64,000 bases of DNA from Pectinophora gossypiella (lineage: Eukaryota; Arthropoda; Insecta; Lepidoptera; Gelechiidae), in assembly GCF_024362695.1 (NCBI RefSeq), contig NC_065417.1, forward strand, positions 3,961,001-4,025,000, in the 5' to 3' direction. The notes beneath the pieces were generated by a model, which made no database searches, was not told the DNA's origin, and saw only the letters and a program-made list of their open reading frames with translations. Below, in pieces: positions 46,853-59,100 of this stretch. Position 1 is the stretch's first letter, and every line of letters begins with the position of its first letter. Both the position numbers and the translations under genes were made by a program.

Positions 46853-48936
46853 CATCACATCACATGTCGCTACTTTTAAGAGAATCTATTGATTTAATTG
46901 ATTTTTTCTCTGAACGACTGATTCAGTTACCTGATACTTAACCGAGCCGATGAAAGTGAAAGTGCAATATTCTGAAAAGATAGAAGATTATGATCGCGAA
47001 GGTTGTGCCAGATAAATGACTAAATTATTCAACCAAAGTATATTATTGTAATAGCAAAAATGTATTGATCATTCCGTGAATGTTGTGATTTAGTTAATAA
47101 ACTTATATCAAATTAATTTATTTATGAGCCGATTCAAAAATAACATTTGTGATAATAATTTTATAAGTGAACTATCATGTTTGGAAAATGTTAATTTAGC
47201 TACTAGTCATAGCTTTCGACAACTGGAAGCCAGTGCCAAATATTCTGCACTCTAATCTAAAATTGTTCACTTCGTGTTATCATTGTCAAGGAATTGATTA
47301 ATTTAAAAAGTGTAATTGATTGCTCAAATCATCAAATGAAATGTCGAGCAGTCTGACTATTATAATCATGTATTACTAAATTGTTATTCTACTTTTTATG
47401 ATAAATTACAGATGAAGAAAATCATTGCGTACTGCAGTATTGAGATTGCTCCATGTTCTCTGTGTGCCAATGAAAACTTTTCTCTAGGCTCAAGTGAAGC
47501 TTATTTTTAAGGTTCAAAATGCACAGCAACAGGCAAACTATAAGTTTTAATATGTGGAAGACAGCAAATTGCTTTATAGTATAATAATATAATTACTAGT
47601 TTAAAACAATTAATATATTTCGGCACTTTTAGAAAAGCATCACATTAAACTGAACTGCAAGATTCAGTAAATAAAAAATAGAAGCTGTTCTGTTAGTTCA
47701 ATTTATGTAAAAATTTTACTTGCCTTCTTTATAATTGTAATTAATTATAATGGTTTATTTTGTAACATTTTATTTTTGTAAGACTGTAAGAATTATCTAA
47801 TAAATAGGTAAACACTGGGTTGGGGATGAGGTTGATCATTGCTACTACTTAATCATGGTATTTAACCAGTATTAAGGTGAAGTTAACTATTATGTTTAAT
47901 TGTTTCTGTGATAGTATTGAATTCTGCCATATTGATTTATTAAAGGTCCAAAATTTGTACAATAAATGGTTTAGCATTGAAATTAACAAAGCCCCAGTAC
48001 ACGCCTAAAATTTTGTACAAGAATTTACAAGTAATTGATTATACATTAGTATATTCCGGGCCTGATAGCTTTGTAATAAATGTGACGGTTATTTTTTCTT
48101 GCCTTGTAGTGTAAATTCTATACTATGCATAGAATTACGATAATATATAAAATAAGCATGTCCCAGGAAGTGAACTACAAACAGTGAAGCTTCTCATATG
48201 GTTTTCTATATATTTATTATGCATTTTGTTTAATTCATTCCATTTTGCACAATTATCCACCACGCCGCAGCTCCGTGGTGCGTGCACAACTCTGTATATT
48301 GCTTGCTGTGTTACCAATTTTTGAAAATAACACTGTTTTGTAGTACATTCCATTTTCAAAATATCTGTTTTATTAATATAAGTATGAGCGTTATTAATAA
48401 TAGTGAAATTTTAAAATAATTGAAAACAGTTGTGTAATAAAATTATTAAAGTTATCCAAATGTCAAGTTTATGAAACTGTTGTCAATAAATGATTGTACA
48501 AATATACTGGGTTTTTATTTATAAATATTGTTGAAATCAAAGAATTTAATTATTTACAAATATTTATATATCATAAATGAATCAAGTAGTACATATTATA
48601 TTAAATGAATATTAAATTAGAAACATTATCCAATGATACAAAATACAATTAATTGTGTGAATTCATTGCTATAAAAATTACTTGTAAATACCAAACAACA
48701 TTTATATAGCTATTTAACCTCGCTTTTAATCTTAATAATAAAGTTTACAATAGCAAAGACAAATCGAAAATGCTTATTATGGCAACAAGCAAATAATTTG
48801 CCTTAAATATTTATTTAAAAAGTCAATAAAAATTCTCGTACTTTAAATTGCTTAATCTAATAAATTGTGAGCTCCTATTCTTAGGCAGTTTTATCATTTG
48901 TTAACAGTCTTCAAATTACTTATGATATTAAATAAA
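46853..48936. other. Convergent 3' spacer, sphingosine kinase / ANKRD54
   Basis: 2.1 kb of AT-rich sequence containing both 3' UTRs. There are several AATAAA hexamers on the plus strand (for example 47096-47101, 47799-47804). No additional coding frame or repeat family was recognised. Confidence 0.55.
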
Positions 48937-49755
48937 TTACCTCAGTTTCAATGAGTCGAGACTGTCCAGTAAGTTTTGTACTTCTGAGTCCACTTGTTCA
49001 CGGGTACTGACACCTTCCAGTCTTTTCCGAACTGATTCTAGCTCTCCTGCATCTGCTTTTTGCATTTTCATATATTTCAACATCATTTCTACAACCATAC
49101 AAATTTCACCAATCAGTTGCCTGGTCTCCTCAAAGTGGCCAGCACCGCTCGGACGCATTTGTATCAGTTTTAGTTTACTCTGAGCCAACTCTATTGGATT
49201 CTTGCCATTTTTGTCATGTGAACTAACATCTGTTCCCGCATCTAACAGTTCAATAACTACAGGAATGTGGTTGGTACAAGCAGCTAGATGTAAAGGTGTA
49301 TTGCCAAGAGTGTCCTTTATGTTTGGGTTGGCTCCGTGCCTCAACAGCGTTCTTACGACGTCGACGTATCCCCGACAAGCTGCTAGATGGAGAGGACTTC
49401 TTTTGTGCTCATCTGAAGAGTTTGGATCTGCACCTGACAGCAAAAGTTTCTCTACAAGTTCAGTATTATTCGTGGATGCAGCGAGACGAAGTTTATGGTT
49501 CCTGGAGGTGCAAATTACACCACCATAACGGTACTTTAGTCTGCAGTGCCTGGCTTTTGTAGAACATTTAATCTTTCCGATGTGATCGTGGGGCTCGTCG
49601 AGAAAGTCGATAGGCATAGGCTGACCAGCTTCGTTTATGGGTATAGCTGGTGGACTGAATTCCAAGACACAGTTGTCGAATAAGGGATTATCACTACTCT
49701 CGTTGCTGGTATCTACTCCAGAGTCGGTCATGGTATTTGTGAAATACAAGGCCAC
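48937..49755 (-). CDS. ANKRD54-like ankyrin-repeat protein, intronless
   Basis: A single 272-codon ORF. Residues 1-60 are acidic (IDFLDEPHDHIGKIK), followed by a basic patch (CSTKARHCRLKYRYGG). Then come about four ankyrin repeats: 87-114 (LRLAASTNNTELVEKLLLSG), 119-147 (SPLHLAACRGYVDVVRTLL), 152-180 (TPLHLAACTNHIPVVIELL) and a short fourth around 185-200. A helical C-terminus ends in VQNLLDSLDSLKLR. Repeat arrangement and ends match ANKRD54 (Lyn-interacting ankyrin protein), a shuttling adaptor. An internal Met at residue 9 (MTDSGVDTS) is an alternative start. It is head-to-head with ARMC8. Confidence 0.85.
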   Translation of the reverse strand: MALYFTNTMTDSGVDTSNESSDNPLFDNCVLEFSPPAIPINEAGQPMPIDFLDEPHDHIGKIKCSTKARHCRLKYRYGGVICTSRNHKLRLAASTNNTELVEKLLLSGADPNSSDEHKRSPLHLAACRGYVDVVRTLLRHGANPNIKDTLGNTPLHLAACTNHIPVVIELLDAGTDVSSHDKNGKNPIELAQSKLKLIQMRPSGAGHFEETRQLIGEICMVVEMMLKYMKMQKADAGELESVRKRLEGVSTREQVDSEVQNLLDSLDSLKLR

Positions 49756-50183
49756 CGATCAAATTACATACCAAATTCGCGAAATAGTTCTCAGTGATTA
49801 TCAGTCACAAACAACACAAATAAAGGTAAACGAGTAAAGTGAAGTCGATGCAAAAACTTGTTTGGACGGGAATTATGTCAATGGCGCGTTCCATTTGTAT
49901 TAGTAGTCCACAGGTGACAGCAGGATAGTTAAATATATTACGTGCAAGAGTGATAGAGATAGTATGATTATTTGGTAAAAATAACATTACTTTATGGTTT
50001 GCTAGAGTGGTAACATTTACGGACATTTTCATATTTCAAAACTTTTTACGGATAAGCTAAACGATCGATTTTCACATCACTATATTACAGTGACAGGTGG
50101 TGCTTTGACAGCAAAATCGGCCTCGAAAGGCTATTCTAACGATATTTTTAACAACATTACTGCGTAAATCTTATTAATAAATC
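49756..50183. promoter_or_regulatory. Divergent promoter region, ANKRD54 / ARMC8
   Basis: 428 bp lie between opposing start codons, the tightest divergent pair in the window. There is no TATA box, DRE or GTCTATGG octamer here. Repeats are absent. Confidence 0.5.
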
Positions 50184-53100
50184 ATGCAACAAATAACAGT
50201 TTTTATGGTGAGTATAAGGAAAGCTTTTTTCATGGCTTATGAGGTGTATATGATTAGAAGTATGATCTTAACCTATAAGGCTGATGGGTGATATTTTTTG
50301 GCTTTCGGTGCAGGATATAGAGAGTTCGCGGTCGTACGTGGACGAGCTGTACTCCTCGGATGGAGCGAAGGTTGTGGAGGCGTTGGTGACGCTGAAGAAT
50401 TCTGTGATCGGAAGTAACCGGCAGAAGAGCTCAGTGATACAGCAGGGCATCGTCCCGCGACTTCTACAGCTCATGTCTGACGACACACTGGATCCCAATA
50501 TCAGGCTGGAAGCAACGATCACTATTGGTATTTATAAACTTTAATAATTAATGTAAATCAGTAGTTAATGTTGTGGTCCTATGACCTTAACCTTGTCATG
50601 TGAGTGCTGATGTGATTCACAGGAAGAAAAAGTAGGTCATGTTTCAAAGTTTCATTATATAGTCCTCCTTGTCGTATCCGACAACGGCGACCTCAGTCTC
50701 TTCTCTCGTGCGCTCGAATGTGACTGGCAAAGCCAAACTTTGTTCTGAAAACCCGGTCACATTGGAGGCAGAATAGCTGTCCATCCGAGTTAAAGGTGTA
50801 GCTATAGGTGGGTTTGGGACGATCCTTGCGTTTTTGGCGTTTTTCATCGAGCTCTTTCAGACGATTTTGTTCAAAGTTGGCCACCCCTGTTTTGACACAG
50901 TGACGCCAAACAGGTCTTAAAACAGCAAGGTCCTCCCAGCGTTCAGTGGAAATATCGCAGGCGGTCAGGTTACGTTTCAAGACGTCCTTGTACCGCAGAT
51001 ATTGTCCCCCACGTTTACGCTTTCCACTCGCTAGTTCGGAGTAGAAGACGAACTTTGGGAGTCTACAGTCATTCATACGGCGGACGTGACCGCACCATCT
51101 TAATTGACTGTTCATCAGCAGTGCCTCCATGCCAACCATGCCCGAACGGCGCAACACTTCAGTGTTAGATACGCGATCTTGCCATGTGATCCGTAGGATA
51201 TTACGGAGACACCGCATGTGGAAGGTGTCCAACTTTCTAATGTCGGTTTTGTACAGGCACCAAGTTTCCGAAGCATACGTCAGTATAGGAAGCACCAGGG
51301 CCTTATACACAGAAAGCTTGGTGTGCAGCTTAAGGTCGTGAGATTTCCAGACTCTCTGTGTTAGCTTCCCGAAAGTTGCAGCAGCTTTGGCTATTCGGGT
51401 GGGAATTTCAGATGATAAGCGATTGTCACTCCGAATCTGGCTACCGAGGTATTTGAAAGTAGAAACTTCTTCTAAAATCGAGTCACCCAGAGTGACATTC
51501 AACTGGTCAGCGTTACAGCCTCTAGGTGGTTGCTTGAGTACTTGGGTCTTAGATACGCTAATAACCAAGCCAAATTTGGAGCACGATTCGCTGAGAGAGT
51601 CTAAATAATGCTGCAGGGCTTCAAGTGTATTGGTCATCAGGCATACGTCGTCGGCATAGAGGATGTCCACTATAGAACTGCGCGTTACTTTATTTCTGGC
51701 TTTGAAGCGAGAAAGGTCAAAGACACCTTTGTCCGTGCGAACATTTAGATGGATTTGTCCATTGCAGCGAGCAAGTGCGTCGCTCATAACCGCGGCGAAG
51801 TACAACGCAAATAAGGTCGGGGCCATTACGCAACCTTGCTTTACGCCTGCCGTGACTGGGAAGTAGTCCGAAAATTCGTTGTTGTGGTGCACCTTAGCCA
51901 TCATGTTGTCATGGAATTGCCTTATGAGGTTTACGAATTTTGCGGGACAACCAGACTTTGCCAGTACCGTCCAGAGAGCTTGACGTGGAACTCGGTCGAA
52001 AGCTTTCTCCAGATCTACGAAGCACATGAACAGCGGTTGATGCTGTTCAAGGCTTTTTTCTTGGATTTGCTTGACGACAAATATTGCGTCCACTGTACCC
52101 CTGGATGGCCTAAACCCACACTGGGTCTCTGGCAAAACTTGTTCAGCGAGATGCGATAAGCGTGCGTTGATAATGTGTGCTAAGATTTTACCAGCAGAAG
52201 AGAGAAGAGAGATACCTCTGTAGGACCCACAATCTGATATATTGCCCTTTCCTTTATAGAGTTTACAAATAGAGGCATCTCTCCATTCCTGAGGAATAAT
52301 TTCCGACTCCCAGACTCTTAAAACAAGTTCGAAGAGTCTGCCCTGGATGTTCACGCCGCTGTACTTGTAAACTTCCGCAGGTAGACCATCAATGCCAGGT
52401 GCTTTAGCATTTTTTAGCCTCATTAGTGCTTGATTAAACTCATCAGGTGAAGGAGGATCAGCGAGATGTTCGGCGACAGGTAATTTTTCGAGGTTATTGA
52501 CGTACTCAAAGTCAGTTGTTTGAATAGCAGGGTTCAGGACCTCATGAAAATGTTCAGCCCACCTACGCAGTATATCATTTTGGTTGGTAAGGCGTTCATT
52601 ACAATTACGAGAGAATACTGGTGCCGATTTCCTGCAAGTTGGACCAAAAACGCCCTGAATGCTCTCGAAAAATTTACCTGTTTGGTTAGTGTCAGCATAG
52701 TGCTGAATTTCAGCTGCTTTGTCCGCCCACCAGCGGTCTTTAAGTGCGCGCACTTTGGTCTTAAACAGTTGATGAACAGATTTGGCGTCATTACCCGGAT
52801 TACGCAGAGAATGCCGGTGATTCTCAAAAAGAACCTTGACGTCTGCGTCACAGGCATCAAACCAGTCTTGGCTCTTCTTGGGAGGTTTTCCCAGAATTCG
52901 CTCTGCGCTCTCCCTAAGATCTTTGGAGTAAATCGCCCAGCTGTCATCTATAGACGCATCCGTAGTATCCGAGATTAAAGCGCCAAAATCATCATCAAAA
53001 GTTTTACCCAGTTCTTTGGAATGCATCAAGTTCGAGTACGCAAGTTTGGTAGACTTTTTGTGGTTTGCTCGTCGGGGAAATTGGAGACTGATGCGTAACT

Positions 53101-56100
53101 TAGATCTTATAAGTCTGTGGTCAGTCCAACCTTGAGCACCCCTCATTGCTCTTGTTATAAGAACGTCGCTCAGATGTTTTTTGCGTACGATTACGTAGTC
53201 CAAAAGATGCCAGTGTTTGGAACGAGGGTGCATCCATGATGTTTTATACTTTTCGGGCAAACGGAAAAAGGTGTTAGTCAGGCACAGTTCAAACTCGGCA
53301 CATAGAGTCAGCAAATCAAGGCCGTTGGCATTGCAGTTACCGACTCCATGACGGCCGAGGATCCCCGCCCAAGAACTGTACTCCGAACCCACGCGAGCAT
53401 TGAAGTCTCCTAGCGCCCCCGCGCCCCCGCGAGCGTTGGGGTGTAACGGGGGCTCGCATGGCTACTGCTCTGTAGTAGTGCGAGGCTCCTAAATCTCTTC
53501 ATTAGTGGCTCCTCGTAGCTGTATGGTACCTACAGCGGCCACACCCTGGAAACCACGGTGTTCCGTGGGCTAAACCTAATGAAGGGGGCTATAGTGTATA
53601 GCTAGACGGTCGTCTCCCTAAATCGTACCAAAGTCTGTGTCGGTATGGCAGGCGAGCATCGTCGATAGACAAACGCTTCCGGCTACCATAGCGACATAGC
53701 AGGGCGATGCAACACGCCTTAAAGGGCGCACGTTGGAGTCTTTTAATAACGTGCGGCCAGTTGCTGCATCTTCTGGGTCCTATCAGTCGTACCGGTTCTC
53801 CGGTCCACTGATGCCCGGATCCTGAAGACGAGAGGGTGGATATGTGGCTGCGCAATCACTTATGCACCTAAAATACACTCACGCGCAGTTGACCTTGGCT
53901 GTTCTCTTTTGGTACTCTGAACAATAAAGCCCTGCGGCGATGGACGGTTGGTGGTGGGGTGCTGGGTCTGATGTGCCCGGGCCTTAGCTGACTTTCTGCA
54001 CGTAGGCGGCCGGACGAGAGTGGTCGCTCCTGAATCCGAGTGGGACGGGGAGACGGGTTCGGCAGCACGTCCGGCGGCAAAGCAGCCCTATTTAGGATCG
54101 CTCTGCTTTCCCCAATCAGGGGAGGGGCCTAGAAAAGGTGGCCTATACATAGTCCGTTCCGTTAATACCCCCAGGTGGCTCACCGCGGTCGCCTGGTCAT
54201 CAATTTAATGCGGTCGAAAGAATTTAAGAAATAAATATACTAATATTAAGGAAACAGATCTCATAATAGGAGCGTGGAACGTCCGAACTTTACTTGACAG
54301 TGACAACAACCTGTGTCCTGAAAGGAAAACTGCCCTTATAGCCAGAGAGCTGGCGCGGTATAACATAGATATCGCTGCTATTAGTGAAACCCATCTTTCC
54401 GGCTATGGAGAATTGTGTGAACAACTTGGTGGCTACACCTACTTCTGGAGCGGGAAACCAGACACGGAAAGAGCATCAAGCGGTGTAGGTTTTGCCGTTC
54501 GTAATAGCTTAGCGCGTTCAATGCAAGATCTTCCCAAGGGGATTAGTGATCGCATCATTACTCTGCGCCTTCCTCTTCCAACTAAGAAACATCTACACCT
54601 CATAAGCATCTACGCACCTACATTGCCGTCGTCTGATGAAGTCAAAATTAAATTCTACCAGGATCTGCGCGATACCCTACGTCATATTCCATCTCATGAC
54701 AGAATTGTCTTGCTAGGAGACTTCATTATATGAAATACTTAGTGATGTGTAAAAAAATGTATTTGGGTACAACAGTATGTGTAGGACTTATAAATTGCAT
54801 TTATTCTATTATAAACTTTTATTTCTTTAAAGATTGTTTTCAAACAATTCATATTATCTTAATTATTATCGCTCCTAAAAACAACATTTACTTTATAGGC
54901 ACTTATAAGGCTTTTCTGATTTTTTCCTACAAAGAAGGTATATTTGTAAACTTTAGTTTTTTTACATTTATCATAATATTTGGCACAAATGTTTAAGGAA
55001 TCATTATAACAAAAAAGTATCCCATACATGTATAATCTAGATCCAGAACATATAAATATATATATTTTTTTAAATAGGTTCCCTAGCAAAAGGTACAACA
55101 GAGAATGTAGCATCACTAATAGAACAAGGCACAGCATCAGCCCTAGTGGAACTCCTGAAGACGGTTCCTATTGGAACAAAGTTGGCTGAGGCAGCTCTTT
55201 GTGCACTGAGGAGTGTGTTTCTACACCCACCAGCACCCGTCAGTGCTCTGCCTGCTGACATGAGACTGTTGACAAGACTGACCCGTAAGTTTGCACTGTA
55301 TATTTTTTATTGTTATGCATCATTTTACAGTTATAGTAAAGTGTTAATGCTGAAAAACATATAAACAACATCATAAAAATAAAGAAATGTAATAAAGGCT
55401 ATAGTATTTCTACCTAATAATATCATACAAAGTCAAAATCGAACATAATTTTAGATAAATTTGGCTCATAGTAAGAAGAAGAAACAACATATACCCAAAA
55501 GAAAGTTCATGTATTTAGAACTCATTTATTTAGAGTTTTACAGAAATAAAACTTTTTATTTTATTATTTTATTTATTTATATACATTATAAAAATTATAC
55601 TACTTCTCTTTTCTCTTTATTTGTACTTAATTTCCACTTGGATATTGTCTACATGCAAGGCGATATCGGATGACGTCACCAGACTTTGCCAGACGACTAC
55701 TCTATATGACAAAGTCGCCAGATTAGATGTCGGGCGTAATCTACCAACGTCGACATGTCATCCGATATCTTCAGGGACACATGTCATTTAACAAATGTCA
55801 CCTAGTGCCTCTTAAAAGATTCTTTCTTCATACATATTCCTGACCTTAAATTTTTTCAGTCACGGGGGCTAAAAAGGCCACATTGTAGCAATTCATCAAA
55901 AATGTAGTATTTAGTGCAATTTGCTATTTGCGCATATAAAAGTGTCAACAAAGGTCGAATAGCAATAATAAAAACAGTTTTTTATGTAAATTGTGTCAAT
56001 GTGGCATTTTTAGCCCCCCTTGACGTTCTCAGATTCTGCAGTCATATTTTTCAAACTTCACAACTATATTTGTATTTTTTTTTATACAGAGATAGCCCGA

Positions 56101-59100
56101 GAAGGTTCTCCGACAGCGCGATCATGCGTGGTTCGCATCCTGTCCATCTGGTGTGGCGGGCCGGCGGAACAAGAGGTGCTGTCGGCGGCGGGCGCGTGCG
56201 CCGCCGTGGCCGTCATGATCACCAGCAGCCGCCCCGCCGGCCCGCCCGCTGCCAGGGCGCTGCCGGCACTAGACCTGCTCGCCGCCATGTGCTTCGAGAA
56301 CGCTAACGTCGCCCAACTCGCTTTAAATACCAGGTGAGTCTAACACCCGTATTCTAAGATTTTAACTCGAAACTTCCTCCACTGAGCTCATTATCAGCTA
56401 ACGATTTTGGTATTTTAAGTTGACATTTACGTCCTTGACTTTGGGGACTTTACTCACTGAAGTTTTATACTGCCAACAAAATAATACGAAAATAATGACA
56501 TCCATCACGCCTCTATCTAACCTCACTATTGTCACAAGTCTCTGTACCCAAGGCGCGGTGGTTGAAATTTGCGACTACCCTCATTAATTGATGCATATTC
56601 ATAAATTGTAGCAATAAAATTAAAGGACTGTGAAAAACTATCGACGATGTAGTATTTTTCTTTTGCTGGGATTTTTCAATGCGCAATTACACATATATTT
56701 TCAGATACGGCGACAAATCAATACCAGAACTGCTGACATTCTTAGTATCGAGAGACAAGCCGCTCCCGATAGCGATGGGCGCGGCGCGATGTCTCACATT
56801 CATACATAGAGCGGGAGCATTGCCTGCAGACGACAACAGGTATGCTTAACCCCTTCTAAAGGAAGTTTTACATAATGGACCATGAGCGCTCAGCAGATAG
56901 AGGAAAATGGTATAGATCTATACAAAACCTACCAAATATGAAAACTCGGTTTCACTCGACTGGTCTGCCACTCTAATTTCGGCTTTTAGAGTTCGTTCTG
57001 GTTATCATCATCATAATTATCAGCCGTACGACGCCCACTGCTGGGCATGGGCCTCCCCCAAGGATCTCGACGACGATCGGTCCTGCGCTGCCCGCATCCA
57101 GTGGCGTTCTGGTCACATGCCACTTAATAACTTTTACTTTTGAATGAGGGGACTTACCCATATTTACACGTCGTGGGACTGTCGAGGACCTTATGCATTT
57201 CTTGGTGTAGTGTGACTGGAACAAAGAGATTAGAAGGAAATTATTCCACCAAAATCTACATACACTACAGGGTGTTAGTGACATTGTAACGAATACTGAG
57301 ATGATTCTGATTCTGAGTTAATATCAAATGGAAATTTTCGTGTTATCATCATCATCATCATCTCAGGCCTTTACATCTTTATCAGATGATTCAAACAGCG
57401 TTTCTGTGGCAGCTTTTAAAATGGCTGTAAAGTCCGATGCGACAGCGACAGTAGCGGCCGCACGACTGGCATTGTAGTTGATCATCAGGAGGATAGAATA
57501 GGGTAGTTTCCAATTAGTCAAATCAGTTACAAAAAGTGAACGTCAAAACGCTAAAGTACGGAAAGTATGGAATTTGTATGAAAATACAACCTGTGACGTC
57601 ATAGAAAAACGTGACAAAATGTCGCACTTAATATATTTTTTTATAAAATTCATAAATAAGTTAAATAGAAAAACGAAAACGTTTTTTGTCACCTTTAGAT
57701 CTGTCTTTATTTATTAATCAGATATTCATAATGTATCTTTGACCTAGGAAACTACCCAATAGTTGGTGAATAGTTCATTATTCCGTTTCAGAGTGGTATT
57801 TGGGGCGTTGCCCTGCCTAGCGAGGTTGTGCACTAAAGAAATTCCGGAGGACATCCGAGCGACGGCAGCTGAAACATTAGCCTATTTAGCAGAGGTATGT
57901 GACGAATAATATTGACATAGCTTCACGCCCGTATCCCGAGGAGGTTAGCAGAGGTGTATGGTACACCCACTATTCGCCAGCTATGCCCAATACTTTTATA
58001 ATAAATAACATGGTTCTCGTGCTCCAGTGGTCGAGCGGACATAATTACAAAAGACATTTCGACCCTAGTTTAGTTAGGACGTTACAGGTTATAACCCGAT
58101 TGTCCGAAAGTAAGATGACCGGTGCTTCGGACGCCTAAGCAGTCGGTCCCAGCTATATTTTACCTAAATAAGTATGTAGTTGTCACAAGGGACTATGGCG
58201 GCTCATTAGTAAGCCTGACACGAGGGTTGATGAGGTGGGTAATCCACTTCACAACCAACATGATAGAAGAAGACCTGTGAATAGTAGAAAATTGTTCCTT
58301 TTAGGAACTGAACTGGGAGCGAATGGAAAACAGAACGTGCTCAGCTATTTATTATCTTTCGGATCGCGTTCTTTCAACACAATAGTTCATTATATGGGTC
58401 ATAGATCTCAGTAATTAAATAACTTTTAATGTATATCCTCATTGATTTAAAAGATGTGTTGCTGCAGTTTGTTGCAGTTTCTTGTAATTTCTTCTCCTCA
58501 GCCATAACACCTTGCGAAATGACTTAAATTCAAAAATGTTACATTGACCTTCAACAAGTTTATGCATGATAATTATGTTGAATAAATGATTCTTAATACA
58601 TAATTATAACCCACACGAAAAAAAGTAAATCAAGTTCGCTCCAAGCTCGTATTTGTTCGCGGCAGAATGTCCCTTCTGTATGTAGTATTATTCTCAATTC
58701 TATAGTAATGGGTAGCCAATATAAGTTGTTAGCTATATACAAAATGTTATCTGTGTAACATTGGTATCAATATACTTTGTAACTGGTATCTTATTGCATT
58801 TGCAACAGTAATCTATGTACGTCAAATATCATAATGTGATTATGATTATAAGGTCATTGACATTTCCAGTAATCGAAGCTAAAAGGCAAGATTAATCATG
58901 TGACAGATAGTGGTGCTAATTCCTGTTGACACCATCTAATTTAATTTTATGTTATATCTGTCATTTTCATATCCGACGAAAAGGAAAGGGACGGGTAAAG
59001 ATCTTTCTTTACCCGTCCCTTACTACCGAAAGGGGTTACTTTTTGACTAGTGCAGTAAATAGCACAGTATCGTGTAAATTGATTGTGCAATTTGTTTGTG

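Noticed and set aside
53589..54208. Small ORFs on both strands upstream of the LINE endonuclease
   Set aside because: They fall in the 5' UTR-like part of the inverted LINE segment and show no gag or RNA-binding motif.
54730..54996. 88-codon hydrophobic plus frame after the LINE
   Set aside because: AT-rich intron composition yields Phe/Ile/Tyr-rich codons. No start context or splice links.
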